Part shown: positions 45,624-54,332 of the stretch, in pieces | Layout: each line of letters begins with the position of its first letter | Position numbering within the stretch: the first letter of the stretch is position 1 | Assembly: GCA_963770485.1 (NCBI GenBank) | Contig: CAVYPX010000009.1 | Location: forward strand, 372,001 to 436,000 | Origin: CAVVEC01 sp963770485 | GTDB taxonomy: Bacteria > Acidobacteriota > Terriglobia > Terriglobales > Acidobacteriaceae | Length of the DNA stretch: 64,000 nucleotides | Reading direction: 5' to 3' | The notes under the pieces: model-generated | What the model was told of the DNA's origin: nothing | The model's database searches: none | Seen by the model: only the letters and a program-made list of their open reading frames with translations | Translations under genes and position numbers: made by a program

Positions 45624-46676
45624 CCCCTTTCCCTTCAGCATCCCCACCACCCGGTCAAAATCCTCCAGCGTGGCATACTCAATCTCAATCTTGCCCTTTC
45701 CTTTGCGATCGCGAATCCGCACCCGCACTCCGAGCGTTCGTTCCAGCTCTGTTTGCACATGTCTCACATTCGGATCCACCCAGCGCGCCGTTCCCTGCTT
45801 CTTCTCCTTTTGCAGCGGCACGTTGGTGTTGAATACCAGGTCTTCCAGCTGCTCCACCGACAAATGCTTGCGCACCGCTTGATCGGCAATTTTCGGAATC
45901 ATCTCCGGGTCGAGCAACGTCAGCAGCACCCGCGCCTCGCTGAATCCCAGCTCTCCCCTCTGCAGATATTCCGTCACGGTGCTCGGCAGCCGCAGCAGCC
46001 GCATGTAGTTCGCAACCGATTCCCGCGAAATTCCCACCCGCTGCCCAATCTGTTCTTGCGTCAGTTTGAAATCCTGGCTCAACTTGGAGAACGCGGTCGC
46101 CTGCTCCATGCAATTCAGGTCCTGCCGTTGCAGGTTCTCGACCACGGTCATCTCCGCCGCCTGCTGGGCGGAAACTTGGCGCACAATCGCCGGGATCGTC
46201 GTCTTGCCCGCGATCTTCGAAGCCCGGCAGCGCCGCTCGCCCAGAATCAGAATGTAGCGCCCCTCGGCTCCCGGCCGCACCGCGATTGGCTGGATCACCC
46301 CGTTGGCGCGGATCGATTCCGCCAATTCGTGCAGCGTGCTCGCGACAAAGTCCTCGGATTCCGGTTCCGTTATTGCGAAATACCGCGTCTGGTACGGGTT
46401 TTGGTCGATCTGATCGAGCGGGATCTGAATGACCTCGTCGCCGGATTCCCTCCGTGCTGCCGATGCCTGCAAATCGGGCAGCACTGTCTCATGTGCCGCC
46501 AGCGGGGCCGGAGCCGCTCCTGTCGCCGCCAGTGCCGTTCCCGCCACCACCCTCGGCCCCGACGGCAGCAACGAATCCAGCCCTCGCCCGAGCGCCCGCC
46601 GTTTGTCGATCGCTTTTTCTGCACTTTTCTCCGGACCGCCCGCCGCCTCTACGACTTTCTCCGCAATCGTTGTCAT
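45621..46676 (-). CDS. parB: Chromosome partitioning protein ParB
   Basis: 351 residues. ParB/Sulfiredoxin N-terminal domain with IPLDQIDQNPYQTR and the CTP-binding box GERRCRASK (usually GERRWRA; the Trp is Cys here). The helix-turn-helix LTQEQIGQRVGISRESVANY binds parS. The C-terminal region dimerises. ParB forms CTP-dependent sliding clamps from parS sites. It follows parA on the same strand; the six parS sites lie just upstream of parA. Confidence 0.97.
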   Translation of the reverse strand: MTTIAEKVVEAAGGPEKSAEKAIDKRRALGRGLDSLLPSGPRVVAGTALAATGAAPAPLAAHETVLPDLQASAARRESGDEVIQIPLDQIDQNPYQTRYFAITEPESEDFVASTLHELAESIRANGVIQPIAVRPGAEGRYILILGERRCRASKIAGKTTIPAIVRQVSAQQAAEMTVVENLQRQDLNCMEQATAFSKLSQDFKLTQEQIGQRVGISRESVANYMRLLRLPSTVTEYLQRGELGFSEARVLLTLLDPEMIPKIADQAVRKHLSVEQLEDLVFNTNVPLQKEKKQGTARWVDPNVRHVQTELERTLGVRVRIRDRKGKGKIEIEYATLEDFDRVVGMLKGKG

Positions 46677-46864
46677 TGTGCCTCGCTAATCCTCATTCTC
46701 ATCCTGACCTCAACTGTCATCCTGAGCGCGGAGTCGAAGGACCCCATGTCTGCTTGTAGTCCGACCGTGCCAAAGGGAATTCTGTGGCTCCGCGCCCTCT
46801 GCGATTTAAGATTTCCGGCAGTGGTCGACAATTCAACCACAAGAATCCGCCAATACATCGACCA

Positions 46865-47770
46865 TCATCGATCTAATATATTGATGGTCGTCAATTTATT
46901 CCGCTCCTTGATCCAGCGCTTCCAGCGCGGCGCGTTCACCAGCTGCTTCTCTTCCTCCTGGACAGCCGATTCCGAGGGATCAAGCAGTGCGGCCGCGTTC
47001 TCTGCGGACATGTGATGCCCCAGGATCTCTTTCGCCAGCTGGATGTAAGTTTCTGCGCCACGCGAGCGAACATCGTAGAGCAGCGCCGGCTTGCCGTGGC
47101 TGGGAGCCTCCGCCAAGCGGATGTTGCGCGGGATCGTCGTTCGGCAGAGCTTCTCCCCGAAGTATCGCTCGAGCTCCGCCGTCACCTGCTGCGCCAGGTT
47201 CGTGCGGTCATCGAACATGGTCAGTACGACGCCTTCAATCGTAAGATCCGGATTCAGGCTCGCGCGGATGCGCTCAATGGTGTCCAGCAGTTCGGAAATG
47301 CCTTCCAGCGCGAAGTACTCCGCCTGCATGGGAATCAGAACCGCATCGGCTGCAACCAGCGCATTAAGCGTGAGCAAGTCCAGAGCTGGGGGGCAATCCA
47401 GCACGATGTACTGAAAGCGATCGCGCAAGGGCGCGATTGCATCCCGCAAGCGGAATTCCCTGCGCGCTCCGTCCACCAGCTCAAGGTTGGCGCCGATCAG
47501 ATTCTTGTGCGACGGGATCAGCCATAGCTGCTCGATCTCCGTCGCCCTCACGGCTTCCTCCGCGCGGGCCGCGCCCATGAGCAAGTGATAGGTGCTGGTT
47601 CGTGCGGGATCCTTGGCCAGGCCGAGCCCGCTGGTGGCATTCGACTGGGGGTCGCAATCCACAAGCAGCGTATTGACCTCAGCCGCTGCGATGGACGCCG
47701 CCAGATTGATGGCAGTCGTAGTCTTGCCCACGCCGCCCTTCTGGTTGGCTACCGCGATGACGCGTCCCAT
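46865..47770 (-). CDS. parA: Chromosome partitioning ATPase ParA
   Basis: 301 residues. Deviant Walker A KGGVGKTTTAINLAASIA, Walker A' DCDPQSNATSGL and Walker B VLDCPPALDLLTLNA. Soj/ParA type. It forms DNA-bound gradients that move ParB-parS complexes. The parA-parB gap is 188 bp and carries a dispersed-repeat copy. Confidence 0.97.
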   Translation of the reverse strand: MGRVIAVANQKGGVGKTTTAINLAASIAAAEVNTLLVDCDPQSNATSGLGLAKDPARTSTYHLLMGAARAEEAVRATEIEQLWLIPSHKNLIGANLELVDGARREFRLRDAIAPLRDRFQYIVLDCPPALDLLTLNALVAADAVLIPMQAEYFALEGISELLDTIERIRASLNPDLTIEGVVLTMFDDRTNLAQQVTAELERYFGEKLCRTTIPRNIRLAEAPSHGKPALLYDVRSRGAETYIQLAKEILGHHMSAENAAALLDPSESAVQEEEKQLVNAPRWKRWIKERNKLTTINILDR

Positions 47771-47919
47771 TTAATTTTCGGAGATCCCAGAGATGTTTGC
47801 AGAATAGTTCGAATCGTTCTCCAATTGCAATGACTGAATTCAGTGCAGCCAAGTGAATAAGAGATTTCGCTGGATCGTGAGCGAGTTAGAGAGGCTGGAG
47901 AACAAACTTTCCACAGAAG

Positions 47920-48346
47920 TGTTCCACGTGGAACATTGCAATCACACCCAAAAATGTTCCACGTGGAACACTGCGGGGGTCTTCTAGGCCGCAAGGCGCT
48001 TAGAACTGAATAGCAGGAAGGATAATGTTCCACGTGGAACATTGGCTGGGAGTTCTCCTGCCGCCCCTGGAGTCCTCTTGGGCAGGCCTGCGCTTGCTGA
48101 TCCCCGCCGCACAAGGAATGGATAAGATAGGGTTCCAGAAGTGTTCCACGTGGAACATTTGCCCGATCGCTATCTAGGTGCTTGAGGGATCAGGACTTCA
48201 TTGGCAGGCTTTGGCTTGAGAATCTCCAGATAGAATTGGGGAGAGTTCCTGAGTGTTCCACGTGGAACACTTCGCGGACTTTCTGGGTCCTGGCGTGGGT
48301 GGGGAACTGAAACAGCAAAAAAGCGAGAAGTGTTCCACGTGGAACA
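47920..48346. repeat. Cluster of six perfect parS-like sites
   Basis: Six identical copies of TGTTCCACGTGGAACA (16 bp, perfect palindrome) occur at 47920-47935, 47955-47970, 48026-48041, 48142-48157, 48254-48269 and 48331-48346. This matches the bacterial parS consensus (TGTTNCACGTGNAACA). Spacing is irregular, so it is not a CRISPR. They fill the 916-bp gap between parA and rsmG, which has no real gene; short frames here only translate the repeats. Confidence 0.93.
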
Positions 48347-48686
48347 TTTCTGAGGTTCCGGGGTGGGAAGATCATGTTCGGAATCCATGGTTGGAGAATT
48401 GGCCGGAGGTTAGTTTTACTGATCATATAGAACTTATTCCCACTTGACTGCGTAAATCGAGAATGCATTCATCGTCAGCAGCCAGCAATTGCAATCAATA
48501 TTACGCTTACGTTCCACTATTACTATGTTGATACCTGCCTGGCGTCGCAGGGGATGAGACGGGAAAATAGAGCGTCGCCAACCGGCACATGTCCACACTT
48601 TCTCCTAGCGTCCCACTTCTTGGTCCTGAACGCCGAAGAGAGGCTGGAGAATGCCTGATGATCACCGGGTTTGTTCCACAGGTTAT

Positions 48687-49508
48687 CTAGCGCGATACCT
48701 GCCTGACTTGGTTCCCCCTCCCGATCCCTTGGGTGCCCATGAGGAGTATGCGGTTGGTGGACAGTGGGACTGGGATTGGGTCTGCCCATTGGAATCCCGG
48801 CATGAGGCCGCCGATGGCGGTTAGTTGCGATGCGCCGATAAGGAGGGCAAGGCGGCCGGCGGGGGCGACCAGGCGGGCGGCGGCTGGCAGGACTCTCTCA
48901 AAGCGCTCGACGGCGCGGAGGGTGACGACATCGGCTGGGGCAGCGGTGTAGTCCTCGGCGCGACCACTGAATACATCGACATCCGTCAATGTAAGGCTGC
49001 GGATAACCTCGCGGAGAAACGTCGTCTTCTTGTGATTGGACTCGATCAGCGTGAGTTGGATATGAGGCGCCCATATCTTGAGGGGCAGACCGGGGAAGCC
49101 CGCGCCCGAGCCGAGGTCGAGGACCGAGTCGCTAGTCAGCTCGGCTGGGCGGACCCTTCGGCTCCGCTCAGGGCAGGCTTGGGCGTCCGCCCCGACGTGA
49201 GCATCGAGGGGTCGAGGACCCGCAGCCACACGGACATCCGGGAATAGGTGGCGGGCGGCGAACAGCGACTCGCCGAAGTGGCGGGTGACGATCTCTTCCG
49301 GCCGGCGCAAGGCGGTGAGGTTGATGCGGGCGTTCCAGCGCAAAAGCATATCGATGTACGTCGATATGTTATTCAGCTGGTCTGAAGTGAGAACTGCAGA
49401 TTCCTCGCTACGCTCGGAATGACAAGGGGTGAGGGTGACGCCGCTGGGTGGAGTGGTGCTTCCCGTCAAGAAGGGATGCAGCAGTTCGGCGATGCGGGCG
49501 GGTTCCAT
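48687..49508 (-). CDS. rsmG: 16S rRNA (guanine527-N7)-methyltransferase RsmG with repeat-derived insertions
   Basis: 273 residues from MEPARIAELLHPFLTG at 49508, longer than the usual 210-240. The SAM motif is VLDLGSGAGFPGLPL, with TLIESNHKKTTFLREV and VVTLRAVERFERVLP. It methylates G527 of 16S rRNA. Two in-frame insertions are repeat-derived: CHSERSEES near residue 34 (DNA 49396-49428) and AQACPERSRRV before the SAM motif (DNA 49147-49198). It sits upstream of parAB, the usual neighbour, though mnmEG is elsewhere. Confidence 0.93.
   Translation of the reverse strand: MEPARIAELLHPFLTGSTTPPSGVTLTPCHSERSEESAVLTSDQLNNISTYIDMLLRWNARINLTALRRPEEIVTRHFGESLFAARHLFPDVRVAAGPRPLDAHVGADAQACPERSRRVRPAELTSDSVLDLGSGAGFPGLPLKIWAPHIQLTLIESNHKKTTFLREVIRSLTLTDVDVFSGRAEDYTAAPADVVTLRAVERFERVLPAAARLVAPAGRLALLIGASQLTAIGGLMPGFQWADPIPVPLSTNRILLMGTQGIGRGNQVRQVSR
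49147..49198. repeat. Hairpin repeat with 30-nt loop inside rsmG
   Basis: Perfect 8-bp arms GGGCGGAC (49147-49154) and GTCCGCCC (49185-49192) enclose a 30-nt unit with CTCCGCTCAGGGCAGGCTTG, followed by the tail CGACGTG. It is translated on the minus strand as QACPERSRRV and flanking residues. The same unit at 7405-7458 is outside genes. Confidence 0.8.
49396..49428. repeat. 'SERSEES'-type repeat inside rsmG
   Basis: GCAGATTCCTCGCTACGCTC then GGAATGACAA; it reads as CHSERSEES in RsmG. Its ends match the intergenic copy at 3321-3372. It is an imperfect palindrome (GATTCCTCGC/GCTCGGAATG). Confidence 0.75.
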
Positions 49509-49590
49509 CCGTTTGCAGATTGTAGACGGAAGTTTGCAGATCTCCCTAATTCGGGGCGCACGGGCGGGCGCCCGCGGCGCGGCTGTCCCC

Positions 49591-49612
49591 GCGCGGACAG
49601 GAATGTCCGCGC
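49591..49612. repeat. Hairpin repeat upstream of rsmG
   Basis: Perfect 9-bp stem GCGCGGACA-GGAA-TGTCCGCGC, of the 4-nt-loop family, in the 269-bp gap between the divergent rsmG and SBP56-like starts. Neighbouring sequence (49556-49590) is a GC-rich partial copy. Confidence 0.75.
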
Positions 49613-49777
49613 CACAAGTACGCAGATGCAAAATCTTGCACAGGACTGGAGTTTGATGACGGCGGAAGGCTGGCGGAGTGAAGGCGGAAGCGATCGTTTT
49701 ATGGCACACATCCCGCGAGATGTGGGGCACCCAGTTATCGAGGGTCCGCGTGGGGATGATGTAAACTACGCCCACCT

Positions 49778-50980
49778 ATGCGTCGCGAATTGGTGGTCAT
49801 TGTTCTACTGCTGGGATGCACTCTGAACGTCGCTGCGGGCAAGAAGCATTCGTATCTCTTCGCCTGGTGCGGGGACGACGACAAAAAAGCGAGCGACTTT
49901 TTGGCGGTGATTGATGCCGATCCGGCTTCGCCCGGTTACGGACAGGTAGTGGCAACTGCGCCCACTGGAGTTGCGGGGACGCGGCCGCATCACACTGAAG
50001 TCGAGATGCCGGCCGGCGGCCTGCTCATGGCCAACGGTTTTGAGGCTGGACGGACCTGGGTGTTCGATCTGCGGAAACCGCTCAAGCCGCACATCGTCGC
50101 GTCGTTCGGCGACCTCGACGGATACATGCATCCTCACACTTACTTCCGGCTGCCGGACGGAAACGTGTTGGCCACCTTTCAATATCACGGAGGGCACGGG
50201 CCGAAAGCGGAAGGCGGCGGGTTGCTGGAGATCGACAACCACGGGCACGTGCTCCGCGAGGGCAGCGCCGAGGACAAGACTGCGGCGGGCGAACTGATTC
50301 GACCGTACAGCGTTGAGTTGTTGCCCGCGACGGATCGGGTTGTCTCTACCAATACCGCGATGCACGATGTGGACGGCAAAAGTCGCACGGTTCAGGTGTG
50401 GCAATTCTCCAAGCTGCGAGTGCTGAGGACGCTCGTGCTGCCGCCGGGTCCGCGTGGCGACGAGCAGTACTATCCTGGCGAGCCGCGCCTGCTCGAGGAC
50501 GGCAAGAGCGTTCTGGTGCACACCTTTTCTTGCGGCCTTTACTTGATGCGCGGCGTGGAAAGCGAGAATCCCTCGCTGCGCTTTGTTTACAGCTTTCCCG
50601 GCGATAACTGCGGTGTGCCGCTGCGCATCGGGCACTGGTGGCTGGCGACGGTGCCGGAGACGCACAGCTTGACGGTGCTGGATATCTCCGATCCGGAGAA
50701 GCCGCGCGAAGTGAGCCGCGTGACTTTCGATGCGGGCCAGAAGCCGCACTGGGTCTCGGCCGATTCCACAGGCACGCGCATCGTTCTCAACTCGGATGAA
50801 AACGGGCCTGATCACCGGCTGTTTGTGGTGAACTTTGATCCGCAAACGGGATCGGCGAAGCTGGATGAGCGCTTCCGCGATCGCGGCAGTGACCGCCCGG
50901 GCGTCAGCATGGACGGGAAGTCTTGGCCGCACGGTTTCACGGGCAATGCCTACGCCCACGGAACTGTCTTTTCCAGATGA
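49778..50980 (+). CDS. Exported selenium-binding-protein-like (SBP56/methanethiol oxidase-like) protein
   Basis: 400 residues with an N-terminal signal peptide (RELVVIVLLLGCTLNVAA). The propeller shows SBP56-type motifs: SDFLAVIDADPASPGYGQVV, GTRPHHTEVEMPAGG, GYMHPHTYFRLPDGNVLATF and the late PHGFTGNAYAHG. Family members include methanethiol oxidases that use metal bound by His residues. The function here is inferred; the conserved Cys of human SELENBP1 is not seen at a clear place. Divergent from rsmG. Confidence 0.82.
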   Translation: MRRELVVIVLLLGCTLNVAAGKKHSYLFAWCGDDDKKASDFLAVIDADPASPGYGQVVATAPTGVAGTRPHHTEVEMPAGGLLMANGFEAGRTWVFDLRKPLKPHIVASFGDLDGYMHPHTYFRLPDGNVLATFQYHGGHGPKAEGGGLLEIDNHGHVLREGSAEDKTAAGELIRPYSVELLPATDRVVSTNTAMHDVDGKSRTVQVWQFSKLRVLRTLVLPPGPRGDEQYYPGEPRLLEDGKSVLVHTFSCGLYLMRGVESENPSLRFVYSFPGDNCGVPLRIGHWWLATVPETHSLTVLDISDPEKPREVSRVTFDAGQKPHWVSADSTGTRIVLNSDENGPDHRLFVVNFDPQTGSAKLDERFRDRGSDRPGVSMDGKSWPHGFTGNAYAHGTVFSR

Positions 50981-51157
50981 ATTCGGGAGCGATGGCCCCC
51001 ATTTCGCGTACCGAACGCGAGAACTGGCGCACCCATTGCCTCGGATTACCAACGTAAGCGCCAACCGCGGTTTTCTGCTGCGATCTTCCCCAGCGGTCCA
51101 TTACCCTCGGCTCGGAGACATCTGCCGCCGTTAAGGCTGGGCATCTGGACGAATCGC

Positions 51158-51784
51158 GTGACCTCAGTGCAGGCAATCATCCTATCCACCAATAACAGCG
51201 GTCAGCTGATCGCCATCGCCGTGGTCGGCGCTCTCGCCGGTGTGTACCTTTTCTATTGCGGTTTCCGCATGTTGCAACGCAAGCGGCTAATCCTGAACAC
51301 ACCCAGTTCGAAAATCCGCAGCGCTGCCATGGGATTGGTCGAAATCAGTGGTCTGGCGACTGGTCCTTACACCATGGCAGCCCCGATCACCGGCATACCC
51401 TGCTATTACTACCGCACCACGGCGTGGCAATGGCAGCGGCGGGGCAAGAGCAGCGAGTGGGTGAAAGTCGCGGATGAAAGTCTGCACCTGCCGTTCTATG
51501 TGGACGACAACACCGGGCGCGTGCTGGTGGACCCCCAGGGAGCTGAGATGGACATCCATCGCGACTTCCACGACGAATTCGGTGGCGCCATCTTTTCCAG
51601 CCATCTTGATATGCCTGCGAATGTGTTCAGCTTCCTGGCGCGACATGGCGTTTCCAGCGATAAGAAACTGAAGGTCGACGAATACTGCATCAAGCCCAAG
51701 AACGCGCTTGTTTATCCTGGGAACGCTGGCGGAAAATCCAGGCCTGAGCGTGAGCGCCACGCCCGTGCGCAGTTTGACCGCTGA
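51158..51784 (+). pseudogene. GIDE-domain membrane protein, 5' portion (frame broken)
   Basis: An N-terminal helix (LIAIAVVGALAGVYLFYCGF) and a GIDE-like domain (GLATGPYTMAAPITGIPCYY, SLHLPFYVDDNTGRVLVDPQ). The frame is good up to EYCIKPKNAL at about 51709; the family-like continuation (FILGTLAENPGLSVSATPVR) is then read in another frame, so one extra base lies near 51710. A second break near 51870 leads to the 3' portion at 51952. GIDE proteins often pair with LemA, which follows here. Confidence 0.7.
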
Positions 51785-51951
51785 CCAGCGCACTTTTTCA
51801 TTGCATATTCCGGAGGCGATCGGAAATCTGTCTCTCGGCGCGCTCTCCACTAACGGGAGCATGACATTCACCTGCGTTCAAGGCTGACAGGGCGCCGGAA
51901 GAGATCATCCGGCTGGACAGGCAACAACAAACCCGCGAATTCAGCCGGACC

Positions 51952-52296
51952 ATGACACAGCAGGAGAAGATCACCGCAGCCCTGACTAAGGCAGGCATCA
52001 CGAATCCGGCAGCCTGGGCGGCGGCCGGCGTGAGCACAGCAGTCGTGGCCACACCGGCGTCCAATTCGACCGCCGGGACCGGTGCGGGTGCGGCGCCAGC
52101 CACCGAGCAGTTCGATCTGCATCCTCCAGTGCTGCTGATGAAGGGCAAGCATGACCCGGCATTCTTGATTTCCTGGCACAGCCAGCGTGACGTGGTCAGC
52201 TCGCTGAGTTGGAAATCCACGCTGATGATTTGGGGTGGCCCCGCGCTCACCTTATTGTGCAGCTACATTCTGGCGGTGCACTTCGACTGGCTGTGA
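51952..52296 (+). pseudogene. GIDE-domain protein, 3' portion
   Basis: MTQQEKITAALTKAGITNPA to a terminal hydrophobic helix (LMIWGGPALTLLCSYILAVH). Upstream codons in this frame (APEEIIRLDRQQQTREFSRT) are clearly part of the same protein but the frame does not join the 5' part without removal of two single bases. Either sequence errors or recent decay of one gene. Confidence 0.65.
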
Positions 52297-52316
52297 GGAA
52301 TGGAGAAGAAAGGCAA

Positions 52317-52887
52317 ATGGATAACATCATTTCGCTGGCAATACTGTTTGTGCTGGTCGGCTTGGCGGTGTACGTTGGTCATGATCTTCAACGGGCTGAT
52401 TGCGTTGAAGAATGACATTGCCAAGGCCTGGGCCAATATTGACATCCTGCTCAAGCAGCGCCACGACGAACTGCCCAAGCTGCTCGATGTCTGCAAAGGC
52501 TACATGAACTTCGAACGCGATACGCTGCAGAAGATCACGCAGGCACGCAGCATGTACTCGCAAGCCGTCTCGGTCGACCAGAAGGCGCAAGCCGACCAGA
52601 GCATGACTTCGGCCCTGCGCGGCTTGTTTGCTGTGGCTGAGAATTATCCGCAACTGAAGGCCAACGACAATTTCATGCAGCTGCAGAAACGGATCACGGA
52701 ATTAGAAAGTGAAATCGCCGACCGGCGCGAGTTCTACAACGACTCAGTCAACACGTTCAACATCCGCATCCAGCAGATGCCGGACACGTTCGTGGCCAGC
52801 TTCATGAGCCTGACCCCGCGTCCGATGTTCAAGGTCGAAGAAACAGACCGGGCAGATGTGCCGATGACCTTTGGAGCCGCAAACTAA
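52317..52887 (+). CDS. lemA: LemA family protein (frame break in the leader helix)
   Basis: The main body (MIFNGLIALKNDIAKAWANI, then RHDELPKLLDVCKGY and the coiled-coil to RREFYNDSVNTFNIRIQQMP) is typical LemA, about 185 residues. The N-terminal membrane segment (MDNIISLAILFVLVGLAVYV) is encoded from 52317 in the preceding frame; the frames join if one base near 52374-52377 is removed. If the base is real, translation might start at 52381. LemA proteins have one outward-facing helix bundle and unknown function, often next to GIDE proteins. Confidence 0.75.
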
Positions 52888-52900
52888 CTAGTCCATGTAG

Positions 52901-52922
52901 GCACGGGCGTCCTCGCCCGTGC
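52901..52922. repeat. Hairpin repeat after lemA
   Basis: Perfect 9-bp stem GCACGGGCG-TCCT-CGCCCGTGC with a 4-nt loop, 13 nt after the lemA stop. It may act as a weak terminator, but it belongs to the dispersed family and no T-run follows. Confidence 0.65.
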
Positions 52923-53015
52923 AGGCCAAGCGACGACCGCCCGCGGACTCCGCTGGCACCAACCTTCGCACCTCCGTCACATTCACAACCAAACCTTCTC
53001 AATTAGAATGACTGC

Positions 53016-53198
53016 GTGAGTGACGCGGTCCGCATTGCGATTCTGGGCGACTACGATCCTAAGTCTCCGACGCTGCCTGCGATCGAGGAATCGCTGCGGC
53101 ACGCCTCCGCCAAGCTGAACATGCCTGTCGAACCAAAGTGGATCGCTACACCTTCCCTGATAGAGCCGGAGGCACAGAAGACGGCTGGAAAGCTTTGA
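53016..53198 (+). pseudogene. CTP synthase C-terminal-related protein, 5' portion (frame broken)
   Basis: MSDAVRIAILGDYDPKSPTL to PSLIEPEAQKTAGKL, the N-terminal part of a class-I glutamine-amidotransferase-like protein. A stop follows where the family continues as FDGIWAAPGSPYKSMEGM, which is encoded one frame over (53200-53244). One extra base near 53190-53197 explains this. TAGAAT (53004-53009) lies 6 nt before the GTG start: possibly leaderless. Confidence 0.6.
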
Positions 53199-53787
53199 CG
53201 GAATTTGGGCTGCACCCGGCAGCCCCTACAAGAGCATGGAAGGGATGCTCAAGGGGATCGAGTTCGCGCGGCGGCGCGATTGGCCTTTTCTTGGAACCTG
53301 CGGAGGCTTTCAGTACGCGCTGATCGAGTGCGCCCGCAACGTGCTCGGTATCAAGGACGCGGACACAGCGGAAAATAATTCCGGATCGAAGAACATCGTG
53401 ATCTACCCGGTGGCGTGTGCCGTTCCCAATCGCGCGAAGGATGCTCCCAAGCTCTCCGGTCCGGTTCCAGAGATCCGTCTGCGGCCGGGATCGTACTTGC
53501 AGTCTTTTTATATGAAGGAGACTGCGACCGAGGAATTCTTCTGCAATTTCGAAGTGAATCCCGACTACGAATGGGCCGCGATGGAGGCGGGATTTCCGGT
53601 GGTTGCCCGCGGAGCGCATGGAGAAATTCGCGCCATCGAGTCGCCTACGCACCGCTTCTACATTGCAACGTTGTTCCAGCCGCAGCTTTCGTCCAAGCCC
53701 AAGAAGCCGCATCCGCTGGTTCTGGCCTTCGTGCAGGCCGCCGCCGATTGGGGAAAGAAGAAACTCGACGACAGCGTGCTGGAGTAG
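53199..53787 (+). pseudogene. CTP synthase C-terminal-related protein, 3' portion
   Basis: The amidotransferase-like core: FDGIWAAPGSPYKSMEGMLK, the nucleophile elbow FLGTCGGFQYALIE with Cys, and a late HRFYIATLFQPQLSS. Homologues annotated as CTP-synthase-C-terminal-related (seleno)proteins can carry selenocysteine at this Cys; here it is an ordinary TGC. Joined to the 5' portion it gives about 256 residues. An internal ATG at 53236 is not the native start. Confidence 0.7.
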
Positions 53788-53859
53788 GTGTCACGGCGTG
53801 CCTACATCAACTTGTTTCACAAAGCTCTGTTCCAACTTGTCGGAGTAAAGTGGATTAGG

Positions 53860-54213
53860 TCATCCGCCCATACCAAGCATAAAACCATAAGCGCATACTC
53901 CGAGCACTGTAATCCACCACGCAAGCAACAAGATTCCCTCCAATCTGATGGATGTAAGAGGCAGCATAGCCCGTCGAGTTTTCCAAAAGATTAAGCCGAA
54001 CAATGCTGTGGCGATGATCGTCGATGCCACGATCCACAGCTGCATAGATCGGCCAACGACATCTTCCAAGTTCATAGACCTGAGGGCTAGGAACCCTTGG
54101 TCTACCCAGTGATGGGTTATGGGTATTACGAACAATGCGAAAAGAAAGAAGTTCGCGTACAGGATCGCTCTGACGATAGCGCGGGAATAAATCGCGGGAG
54201 GCGTGACATCCAT
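53860..54213 (-). CDS. Hypothetical four-helix membrane protein
   Basis: 117 residues from MDVTPPAIYSRAIVRAILYA. About four hydrophobic segments (LYANFFLFALFVIPITHHWV, QLWIVASTIIATALFGLIFW, GILLLAWWITVLGVCAYGFM). No family recognised. A GTG start at 54240 is possible. Confidence 0.55.
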   Translation of the reverse strand: MDVTPPAIYSRAIVRAILYANFFLFALFVIPITHHWVDQGFLALRSMNLEDVVGRSMQLWIVASTIIATALFGLIFWKTRRAMLPLTSIRLEGILLLAWWITVLGVCAYGFMLGMGG

Positions 54214-54332
54214 AGCGGCACCATACACGAGTATAGCCACTCGTGCGCTGTGTGTCCGTCGATTGACGTTGACTCATCACACCCATCCAGGGTATGCCCA
54301 CCCAACCACTCAAAAGATAGTTACACTATCTT

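Noticed and set aside
47920..48346. Possible CRISPR array
   Set aside because: The repeat is a 16-bp perfect palindrome with very uneven spacing (about 19 to 100 bp), matching parS; no cas genes are nearby.
47749..48468. Short open frames between parA and rsmG with repeated FHVEH-type peptides
   Set aside because: They only translate the parS palindromes in different frames and have no other protein-like content.
49509..49775. N-terminal extension of RsmG by 89 residues
   Set aside because: It reads through a hairpin repeat and non-family sequence; MEPARIAELL at 49508 fits the family.
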